Below are positions 11,424 through 23,400 of a stretch of 64,000 bases of DNA, piece after piece. The first letter of the stretch is position 1; every line of letters begins with the position of its first letter. The position numbers and the translations under genes were made by a program. The DNA is taken from positions 796,501 through 860,500 of the forward strand of contig NC_064228.1 in assembly GCF_023101765.2 (NCBI RefSeq), given 5' to 3'. This DNA comes from Spodoptera frugiperda. Taxonomy: Eukaryota > Arthropoda > Insecta > Lepidoptera > Noctuidae. The notes under the pieces were generated by a model. The model did not search any database, was not told the origin of the DNA, and saw only the letters and a list, made by a program, of their open reading frames with translations.

Positions 11424-14400
11424 CTGAGAAAAATAAAGGAAATATGTTAGTTTTTTTATTTTTTTAAGGAAAAATAACACATAGATAGAAAAACAACAAT
11501 ATCAAATACAATGGTAATATGTGTTAAGTGCGAAGCGTGTTGGTGTTAAATAAAAAACTTTTTAATTTTTAGTGCTAAGACTTAAAAATACTAAACAGCG
11601 ATTAGTAAATTTTCTGATAAAAATAGATGTCTTTTTGTGTAAAAAGCGATGAAATGAGAAACAAAAGCGTATTTTAATTATAAATTAATCCGAAATGAAT
11701 TTTGAATAAAAAGTATTACCTTGAACTTTTTAAAAAATGTACGTGTCACTCTTGGAAAAGCGTTCCTAGAAGAAAATATAAAAACGTCACAACATTGCGA
11801 ATACATGCTACTCGGGACCTCATACATTTACTCACATAAAGTTATAATTTTTGTATTAAAACTACATAATTTAATCAGTAATTAATTAATTAATTAATTA
11901 TGATTATTAATTAAAGAAGAAGGCTCTTTAATTAAATTTCAATTAAAAATGTTTCGTAATTACATTTCAATTAAAACAATATATTCAAAATGAATAACAC
12001 TTATAAAATATTATCTATCTATTTGGGTTTGATAGTAAATAAATATGTGAATGAATTAATTTTATGAATTATTAGATATTTATGCATGTAAATGTATGAA
12101 TAATAAATCTAAAATTTAGGCAATTTTATTATTTTAGGCTTTTTTGTGGTGGAACGGAAAATTCATGCTGTGAAAGCAGGTCAAATTCCACTTAGGCACA
12201 TATTACCATCTATATTGATTTGGGAATTTAATTTAATTTAGATAAAAAAAAAATATATACTTGACAAATATTTAATTCTGCAAAAAAGTCTTTAACAAAA
12301 GGGATGACTATCAAGATAATCTAATGTAGAATACTGAATTAAGAGTTTTACTCTAATAAATATGAAAGTTATTTTGATAAGTCTAAAGGCTGATTTTTAA
12401 TTATTTATTCAAAATAATTATGTTTTTTTTGGAATAAGCTAGTACACTGGCTCCTCATGCATGAGGCTGCGGGTTGGAAATCTACCAACGACAAATACTA
12501 ATGTGACTTTTTCCGACTTTCTAAGATAATTTCGACACCACTGACAAACGGTGGAGGAAAATACCGTGAGGAAATCTGGGCTTATAATTTCTAATTATAA
12601 GTTTGAAATCGCCAAGTCACATTGAGCAAGCGTGGTGATTAATGCTCAATCTTCTTCGTGTCGAAAGAAGCTTTGGTAACAGTAACCATTAATAGGCTGT
12701 TGATAATGAAGCTGGTAAACTATAATTAATATGTGAAATCAGCCTTTAAACTTTTCATCACTAAAATCATAAGAACTCACCTCTCAGACATCAATCTCAT
12801 TAAATTTCAGAGTGGCATAGTCACTCCTAGGCTGCGCGTGGCCTTTCCTCTGAGCACTAGACGTATTCTTATAACTAGAGTTAGTATCTTTGTTAGCACT
12901 ATCTGAACCTACTGTATACGTATCATACAAATGTCTATTAGAATTGACAGTGTTTTTAAACTTCATATTATGGTTACCTAAAGCTAAATCAGCGTACACT
13001 AACTTTTTTTGTTTAGGCTTTTCATCTTTTGGGCCCGGGTAATTCGAGCTGAAATTCTCCGGACCCAAATTTCTCGTTGAATTTGATATGTAGTTGCCTT
13101 TTAGTAACTGTAAGTATGATTTCCTCTCTGATTCATTGTATTCTGGCTCAGGGTAATCTGGTTTTTGATAGTTATCGTAAACCCCGACACAGGAGAGTTT
13201 CTCTCTTAGGCTTTCTGATTTTTTCAAGCGATTCAGTTTCTGACTATTCTTTTCTCTCGTTCTGTTCAATGTCTTTGTGTAGTACTGCGCTTCTGAAGGC
13301 TGGTAAATCAAAGGCCCTATCGTGTTATTGTAAGACCTCTCCTGGTCAACAGGGATCCTTTTATCGACCCTTATTGGTTGAAAGTAACAAAAGCTATGAT
13401 GTTTTTGGAGTGGTATTTGAAAATTTTTCTTGTTCTTCCCTTTGTTGCTTAAGTTTGTGAAGTGATTACGTTTTTGCATGTACTGTTGTTGGAGTATGTT
13501 AGTATTCTGAAAAGGAAATTAGTTTGTTAGGGATTAGAACACACACGTTAGCCAGAAGGAACATAAAATAGAAAATAAAATGTAAGAAGCAGTTATACCT
13601 GACCGTTATCACTGTCCACTGTCAGAGAGCTCTGTACTGAAAGACTACGTTTTACAACTGATCGTTTTGGTATCGGTTTCTCAGTTAACTTTGGTATTTG
13701 TAGAGTTTTATTTGGTGATATTACTTGTTTCTTTGGTAATCCAACTTTGTTGATACCCTCATCGTTCAATTGCCTCACAACAGACCTAACGAGCGAAGTA
13801 GATGGTAGTGTTCCAGATAGATTTCTTTTAGGAGTAGCTCCTATAATGTTTGGCTTAGAAATATCAGCCTTTGTTTCGTCTGCATCCTTTTCTTCATCAC
13901 TTTCATCTTTATCATCTTGATCAGATTTTAGGATTTCGAATTTCATTTTGGATATATCTTCAGCTGATTTTGTAGGACGAACTGGAGCATCAATAGTATC
14001 AATTGATCTTGAAAATTTTGTATTTATCAAGGGCATAGAAAGATTGACGTAAACATGATCTGTTTTAGAAGGTGATTTTAAAGGAGAAAGTTTAGTACGT
14101 GGAGCCGGTACTGGCCGGTTTAGAGAAGTAGTAGACTGACTTAAATCAGGCTCTTCATAAACTTGTATGGAATCTGTCAGATTCTCAAACTGTTCTACTC
14201 CAGTTATATTAGATTTGACTTTGAGCAAAGATGGACAGTTGACATATATGGAGTCTTCAGTAACAGGAGTTGGGTTTTCATTCTTATTATTATTGTTGAT
14301 TTCATTGAAATTCTCTCCATACTCCGTGTTAGGATAGAACCTTTCTATATTCCTTTTTCTCACAACTCTCATAGATTGGAACTGTGGTGATTTTCTTTGG

Positions 14401-17400
14401 ATTCTCGTGTTTAGGGAGGAGAATTTCCTTTTGTCACCTTCAGGCATTTCTTCGTCTATAGTCGGGAATTGTTTTAAAAATGAAGTTTGCATTGGCGGTA
14501 GATATGGGTTGAGCAGAACCGTTTGATGCAACGGATACATTTGTTGTATGGGAGATAGCACTGGTATTCCGTAAGAATATTGTGAGTTTGAAGCCATGGG
14601 GTATCCTATAGCATTTTGTACGAATGGTGGGCAAACCAGTCTTGGTGTGAACGATGGGTTTGTAGTCAGTTGCTTTTGTAAAGCTTCTATTCCTTTTGAA
14701 GTTTTAGGGTTTGTCTCTATCACTCGCGGTTGTATCGCCTGTACAGGCTTTACATGCAAATTAATAAAACATGAAACAAAAGAAGAAACAAAATGCAAAT
14801 TATAAATAAAGCAAAAACAACACACATTACAGTTAATTGTAAATTTGTAAGTATTGGTAGTTGATTCAGTTTTTCGTGCGATAGTCTTTCAGTAATGTAT
14901 CGTTTCAATGAATATTTTAGAAATTTAGTTGTAGATAATTACAATTGGTCATAAGATGGCGCAAATGCAGCAAGAGGTTTTTTGTCCAATGACTAATTGA
15001 CTACAGCTGCCAAATATTGAACGTCCAATAGTGTGATACTAGCTAATCTCTTATTGGATGTAAAATGACAAGTTCACAACTAGCGCTGTTTGGTGAGCAA
15101 AAATACTATAGTCCCCATTGGTTGCTATTCTCCAACACTGTGTTATTGATATTTAATTACTGCCGTTGGCAACTTTCATTAATAAGTTAACTAGTTATCT
15201 TAAATTATCTGGAGCCGCAGACATCGTAACAGGTTACCGGGGCTCTGGCTCAAAGCAGGAATAGAAACGGGGAGATTTTTAGCCAGTAAGAGTCTGACAT
15301 TCTCTCTCGCCTAACACAAGGCGGAAGAATTCATTGGATGATTTTCCCCCCTCAAAAAAAAAGGTATCTTAAGTTGACAATACAAACAGTTTAAGATAGC
15401 CAAATTTAAATACATTTTTTAAAACTACTTCCCAACAACATTACTGAAAGACAATTTCATTATATCTAGCTTCAAATCATTGCCATTCTAATCATCATTA
15501 CTATACATAATTATAACCAATATTACCTTATTAGGAGGTTGTTGTAGTCCGTGGAACGGCAGGTTTTCGTAGAGACCTGGATTGTCCGTCCCAAGGTTGC
15601 CGTTTGCTGCATTATCTACGCCATTCGAAGGTGGGCCTGTAGGAAATGGAATTACATCAGTATTTTCAACATCTATATTAGGAATGAGGTTAGGTTTTGG
15701 TCAAGAATTATCTGTATTTGTTTGTTTTCTGATATTATTTGGATTTGTAATTAGTTTTGAATTGTGGACTTGGATTTTTATTAACTTGACTTTTAGGCAA
15801 GATTGATTGAGATGGAGGACTTTGGTATACCCCCTCTGCTTTATCTAGGGGATATATGAGACTTTAGGTGAATTGATTTAGTTTTGGACTTTACTAAAGT
15901 TATTAATGTTTTCAAGAACTGTCTTATGTCTTTGAAAATAAAGGCGAAATTCCACAAACACACAACAAACAAGCAAGCATGCTCTACTTACTGTCACCTG
16001 GTTTTTTCCGTTTTCTCGTCGTCTTTGGTTCCTCGTCAGTGAATGGTTTAACTTTGGCACTAGTCGTGACTATTCTATCAGGTCTTTTGAACGACACAAC
16101 TAAAAACATGCGAACATTAAAACAATGCAAATAAAGCGTAGAAGCATAAAACGTGCAAAGGCTGAAGCTGTGGAAGATTGTCAATTTAATTGGAATATTT
16201 TGGTCATCAGTTGAAAATAGACTTAATATATTGTATATAGGATGATAAAATTCTTATTTCAATAAAGATAACCAAAATACTTTGATTTAGGTCGAGATAG
16301 ACAGATGTTGATTAAGATAATCATAAAATTTTTGGTTTGGTAGAAAATTGGGATAAATGAAATAAAATATAAGAGTCAGTTACCTTAGTATGAGTCTGTT
16401 TTTCGTTTAAAGTAATAGAAACGAGAACACGTTTGACGCTCTGATTGATCTGATGAGCCGGCCAATCAGAGTGCAGAACGCGCATTTGTTTCGATTACTT
16501 TAGACATAAAACAATCTCATACTAAGGGTATAGAATCTGTAAAAGAAACTATAATATCACACTTGGTACATTATAAGGAAAATATTACACTTATATCTGT
16601 TTGTCTCAACCTTTTCTAGTAGTAAATCTGAAGATAATATTCACAGTGGAACTAAAACTAACATGCTTGAGCAATGTAATGTTAAAAGCATAGTTTGTTG
16701 AAATGAAGAAGATTTTGAATGTTTTAGAGATTAGAGTGTTGTGTTTGGTGATAATGTGTGAGGCAATAATGCAAACAAAAGTGTAAAAGGCATAGAAAAC
16801 ATTGGAAAAGACATAGAACGTGTAGTTGAAGATGAGACTCCAGTTAGACAGAATCAAAGAAGGCATTTGATGTGTCTGTTTTTCATTAAGATGGTAGATA
16901 ATGTTGATATTGTATCAAAGAAATCGGCAAGTTTTTTTACTGGATTAGGAAGAAGTTTAATTTGCTAAATATGTCCGTATCTTAAGAAGAAATCAGATAT
17001 TTTTCAATCTCTTTGACTGAATATTGGTGTAACATTGTTCTCACATAATTGAACCAACGAAACAATGTAACCAAGAATTGTATTGTGAACCTGATTGAAA
17101 AAGAACCTATGGAGTTTCTTATCCAAAGGAATCTACACTTTGGAACGAGCAAATAGCTTCACTAGAGGACTGACGGATGCTTTGACGTTCAAAAGTGCCT
17201 TCCCGGTCTATTTTAAATAAATAATTTTGATTGATATTGGTTAGAGTGAGTAGAAAGGACTTTTGTTACTAGATCAGAAGATAACCAGAAAATACTACAG
17301 TATTGCCTCATTGACCATCACCATAAAAATATCGTGGACAACTACCTCCTTCAGTGACAATTATATTAGGCTTTTCACTTTGAAACAGTGATTTCAATCT

Positions 17401-20400
17401 GCTCTTTTGAACTAGATATCCCGGTCTATTCATACTGACTAGTGACATGGCTCTCTTATTACTCTTATTTATCTTTTTATATTTCCCACTATCATCATCA
17501 GAATCTTCACTCTTTCGTCTGAGGTTTTTGAAAATACCTGATACAACATTCTGTCTTGGCTTTCCATTTTTCTTTGAATATTCAACTTTAGGTGGTGATT
17601 TATCTTCAGTCTTATTTCTTTCTAAGAGTCCTAAGTTAGATTCTTCATTGGCTGCTTGTAGTCTCGCTTGATTCTTAGGACTTAGAGTATGGTTTGAGTT
17701 CACGTGGACCAATACTCCAGGTTTCAAAGGCCACTTGCTAGGTGTCACGACTGTTTGAGCTTTATTGCTATCAACTTTAGGTTCTGTTTTCGGTGTTTGT
17801 AGCTCTGTTTCTTGATTCGTTTCTGTTTGAGTCGTGTTTTCTGGTGTTGCTTGGTTCTCCTCAATTTTATTCATTTCTAAGTTGTGTGGGTAGCTTTGGG
17901 AGTCGACTAGTCTTGTTCTGTCTGATGTTTTTGGACTGAACGATAGATTTAGACGAGGCGATAGGGCAGGTAAAGCTTGCGATATAATTGACTGTGCGAT
18001 TGACACCTCATTAATGCAGCTACCGTCAGGACTGAATTTGGAAATAAAAAGAACAAAAAATAATGATTATGTACATGCAGTGGTTTGTGTAAGACATGTT
18101 ATAATAACAAAAAAAGTGTGTAATATGTATGTTATGAATTTTTTAGTAAAAAAATTAGTGTAGTGTTTACTTAAACGAAAATGTTGTTGATCTATTCCTA
18201 TCTTACGGAAATAATAATATAATATGATGGAACTAAACATACATAATTATTATAATACATATGGAAAAAGTATGTAAGTATAGTCAATAATAAATAACCT
18301 ACATAAAAACGATAAAATACATACAATAAAATAAATACAAAGAAGAATGCTTTCAAAGTTTCAAATCATGCATCACTCAATTTAAAAAAAAATACTCGTA
18401 CAAAATTTTTGACAATATCTTCCGATACTACTGATTATAATAATTATTCTACTGTGGTCACACTTTACGCCAAAAATCCAACTTAAAAAAAAACTAGCCA
18501 AATAACAGCGTTTAAATAATAAGAAAGCATCCTCCAACTAAAGTGAATTTTTTTTCAAAATAATTTAATTTTAATTTTTTTAGCATTTTTTTTTGTCAAA
18601 AATGTACCTGAAGTATTAATTGTGGTCAACCTGAGAACGTCCGGGGTTAGTGCGGTTAGGAACCTACACATTAATAATTATTAATAATAGTACACAATAA
18701 TATGATAATAAAATAATATTTTTGAAAAACCAGTGTTATTCTGTCAAGAGTATTAAAAAACATGCTGCTAATTGGTTTTTTTTTACTAATTTTTTCAAGC
18801 CCAACTGTATAGCTAATATGTCGATGAATTTTAATTTTAATGATTTGACTATTACAAATTATTATACACTTGCCAATCAAAACGATTGGCACTGTTATTA
18901 TTTAAAAATAAAACACTCAAATATTCATACAAAAAAAAAATGCCTTGACAATGTATCCAGTCAAATCATTAAATAAATAAATAAAAGAAAAATCATCAAG
19001 ACATTTTAGCTCAAGACGTTTAAAATCAAAACTATCAGCCGTTGGTCCAAGCTCAATTATATTATAGCAGTTCACTCAAACTCAAACTTAGTGACCTTGA
19101 GGATGTTGATGACCTTCTAATGATAAGGTCTCGTCATTGGCACAACTACGGGTGACCTTGAAGGGGGCATAGATAACGTATGCCATGAATCTGCTCGGAC
19201 CAATGGCGTAGCTGCAAAATTGTATAATCGTTTACTACAAAAGAAAATACGTTGGCACTTTTATTTTATATCTTGTGTTATTTTTATTGCAAGTAATAAT
19301 GTATAAAATAAATTATAATATAAAATAGTGTTTATAAAATAAAATATACTTTTAAAAGTGTGATTAAAAATAAAAATAAATTGAAAATGTTTTCAATTTG
19401 TTAAAGGACTAAAGGTTTCTATGGACTATTTTTGGATTTTAGATGAACATTCATTTTCAGGATTGGTTCTACACTTTCAGGATTATTGTTCTATGAAAAT
19501 AAAAGGTGTTTTCTATTGTTAGAAAGTTTTCAGTTAAGTAGTATGTAAATAATATTTTTTTAATAAACATAAAACAGCTAGTATTGTGGAAAATAAATCA
19601 TGAAATTAAAAAGTAAAACTTTCTAACAATACCTAAAATCGAAAAATAAATCTATAGAGACGAATAAAAATAACTAATACTAGACATTCTAGAGAGACAA
19701 AAAATTATAAAAAAAATGAAAAAAAGAAAAAACTTACTTCTCGCGCTCCTCTAATTCAACCGGATTATTGTCTATATGTTTGTATGTTAGTTGACGATGT
19801 GTGTTTAGTAGCAGCATCCGGGAAAGATAGGATGAAGAAAAAAAGAGTTAGTTTTTGCAAAACAAAAAAGAAAAAAAACTAACAAATAATCGCAAAAATG
19901 TGAGTAACGTTATGTTTTAATGACAATGAAACAACTAGTCTTAATGATTATAATAATAGAAGATATTTTACAATGACATTAAGAGAGGAATGATATAAAA
20001 AACATTGATCATTTGTTACAACGCTCGAATGGTAAAAGATGATAATCAAAAAACTGACACTGTATTAGTTACTCAACATTTAGAATTAAGACAAAATTTA
20101 AACGACAACACTAAAAAAAATCAAGCCAAATGTCGTCAGTCCATATGACACGTTCGTATATTACAAGTATAAGAATGAAAAAACTTAATCTAATGATAAT
20201 AGGTAACAATTTACAAAACAAAATTGAATTTATCGATGATATTGATCAAGTTATTTAGCGAATAGTTACAGCGACTAATTACCAAATCGTAGACCAACTA
20301 TTAATCAGAATTAGAATTTTAAATATCATTACTGTTCAAGCCTTGTCGCCACTAGGCACATTTGTCGAGCGACATGTGTCGCCAGAGACGTCGGGCGATG

Positions 20401-23400
20401 TCGCCGCGACATTGTTGACTGTGCGACAAGGAACAGTTTCAACAATGTCGTGGTGATCTCCTCTAATGTCGCCCGACATCGCCCGATGTCTCCAGAGACA
20501 CATGTGGCTTGACAAATGTTCCTAGTGACAACGAGGCCTCATGATGACAATATCATAAGAAAAGTTACTTTATCCACAAAGTTTCATGACAATACCACAC
20601 TATGTAAAGAGCTACGTGCAAATCATTAAGATACAATTTTGACTCTGAATACAACTTGCCACATAGACCGACAATAGCAAAATTTTGGTGAACTTACATT
20701 TGGACTTGGCCCTCATACGCCGGCAGATGCAAATGATGATGATGCAGAGGATCACGGTGATCACGAGGATGGCGAGAGCAATTCCCCCGATGAGGAACAT
20801 CTTCTGCTGGTCACGCCACCATACCTTATTACCTAAAGAAAACCAGAAAGAGGGTCAGATTGTGAAGACGATTGAAAAGGGATGATGACTGAGTCAAAAA
20901 TGGATTGATTCTTATTTCATTGCCTAAAAAACTTTTGCTTACATTTGAAACATTGATTTTGTATGCTTCTAGCTAATTTGGAATACCACTAGTTGATGCA
21001 AATAATAATTATGACTTCATAGTGGAGTCTTTTGTGGTTAATGTATTACTTGACTAGCTGTCATCATCCCTAAAATCTGTACGAAAGAATTAAATTGGCA
21101 AATACAAAAATTCAAACTTTGTTTTTTATTTATGCTCCAATTAATTCCCTTAAGCAGTTATTGTTTTGCACTTCATATTCAATTTCAAAATTATTGTTAA
21201 TTTGTGCAGAAAAGGCTGAAATTCATTTTTTTATTGCTTTCTTTATTGTGTGCGAGGTAAGCCAATGCGTTTCTTTTTTAATAATAGTTACTTAAGCATC
21301 AAATGCTTTATATTTCTTTTTAAGTTCAATAAGGCAGAAGATATTGTGAATACTGAAGTTCCTGAGTTCCAATTTACCAAACTTACCGAAGCTTTCCAAG
21401 TTGGCTGTAAACCAGAACAATTTGTTATAAATAGATATTTAAAGAGACCAATTTAGATACTTAGTAAAAATATTTGCTTGTGTCTTAATGCTTTCCTTGC
21501 ATTCTTAGGCACGGATATGCTACTATATCATCATCACATAACCTTCTCGCATGGAGAAGAGTTTGAGCATTAATCGCCACGCTTGTTCTGTGCGGGTTGG
21601 CGATTTCAAACTTATAATTAGAAATAACAAGTCCAAGTTTGTCAGTGGTGTCTACATAATCTTAGAAAGTTCACATATAACTTGGATAAAGCCACATCGG
21701 TCCTTGCCGTTGGTAGGTTTTGAACCTGCACCCTCATGCATTAGGCGTCTTAAGTCTCCGGGCCACTATGACATTGTACTATATACATATATCAAACTTA
21801 CTACGCTACGTTTTGGTTAGATAAACACTTTTAAATGACATCCCCATATCTATCATGAATGGGTATTCAGAAGTGTACAAATATTTCATATACTTTTGTA
21901 TGTTCACTTCAGTCCTTTAAACATTAGGCACAATTCTAGACTCAGTCCTCTGAATAGAATTGTAAAAACCCAATATGGTTTTGTTAACACTTTTATAAAA
22001 CTTTCATATTGGTACTATACTAGATTTTGCACTTACTGCTTGCATTAGGAAAATTAGATTCTATTCCACATTGGAATAAGACTGAAACTCACCCATGACA
22101 TCTCGTTCACAAGGCCGCGACATTCCAACGGAGTTGTTGGCATAGCAGAGGTAAGTCCTGTATACGTCGACACTGGTGCTCAGTCTTAAGTAGCTTTGGG
22201 CTCCTTGCTGCCAAATCTTCTCATCTGTCAGGCTGTCATTGTCATTCTTTAGCTTCCAGAAGAACGAAACCTGGTAAATAAAGAAGATATTAAAATACAT
22301 ACATATCGTCACGCCTTTAATCCCCGAAGGGGTAGGCAGAGGTGCACATTATAGCACGTAATGCCACTGTGTACACCCACATTTCACAATTCATGTTGTA
22401 AGTCCCATGTAATAAGGGGTGAGCCTATTGCCATATACCGGGCACATTTCCAGACTCCGTGCTACCACTGAGAAATTTTCGAAAAATCGAAAAAAGCCCA
22501 GTAATACTTCGCCCGACCTGGGAATCGAACTCGAGACCCCTTGCCCGACAGTCGCACTTGCAACCACTCGGCCAACGAGGCAGTCTTACTACTTTACTTC
22601 TTCTTATTTGTCGATAATTTGTATGTCATGTTTGATATTTACCGTTGACGGGTTAGCGTGTGCTGTGCAGACCAGTACTTGGACTCCATCAATATCAGTT
22701 TGTTTAATGCCACATTCAGGAACATCTGAAAGTGAATGAAATTGCTAATTAATAAAAACTTTTAGTATTGTTTGGTTTGGACCTAAGATGTTGCCCTGTG
22801 GTACACCATCAATTCATCTTATTCATCTTAGGAAATCTCAGTAAATCTTAGGAAATATATTTATAACCACTTAACTATATTAATTAAACACTGATCTTAT
22901 TAAAGTACTAAGAATATATTATATAGACATTTTTTTAAATGTTAAATGGGCCTACGTTTGGCCGCTATCTCGCCTGATGGTAAGTGATGATGCGGCCTAC
23001 GGTGGAGCACGTCTGCCCATAAGCAACCTATTCACTCGGGCTTTGAAGACACCCAGGTTATACCCATCTCAAACAATCAATATTAAAACGAAAATTAATT
23101 GATTAACAGTATCGAAAGCTTAATACAGATCGAAGAAATATAAAATATGCTTACACATGACATCAAGGAAGACAGAAGTGCTGACGGATCCATGTCTGTT
23201 GTATGCTTCACAGGTGTAGTTCCCACCATCCTTTCTCTGAACTGGTCCCAACAGCAATGTGTTTGAAGATGAGAGGATCAGGGAATTGTTACTATTTTCC
23301 TTCGCAGATACTTTGCTTGGTTGTTCACGACGCCACGTGTAGGAGGGCATGGGGAAACCTCTGTGAAATAGTAATAAATATTATGGAAACGAACTTTGAT

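Noticed and set aside
13077..13460. 127-codon + strand open frame
   Set aside because: Antisense shadow of receptor exon W.
16606..16866. Hydrophobic 86-codon - strand open frame
   Set aside because: Phenylalanine-rich translation of AT-rich intron; no donor or acceptor joins it to exons S or T.
19772..19840. Upstream extension of exon Q, open as LLLNTHRQLTYKHID
   Set aside because: There is no AG between this stretch and an in-frame stop, so no acceptor can include it. The ATATAG site with an AACTAAC branch-like motif fits better.
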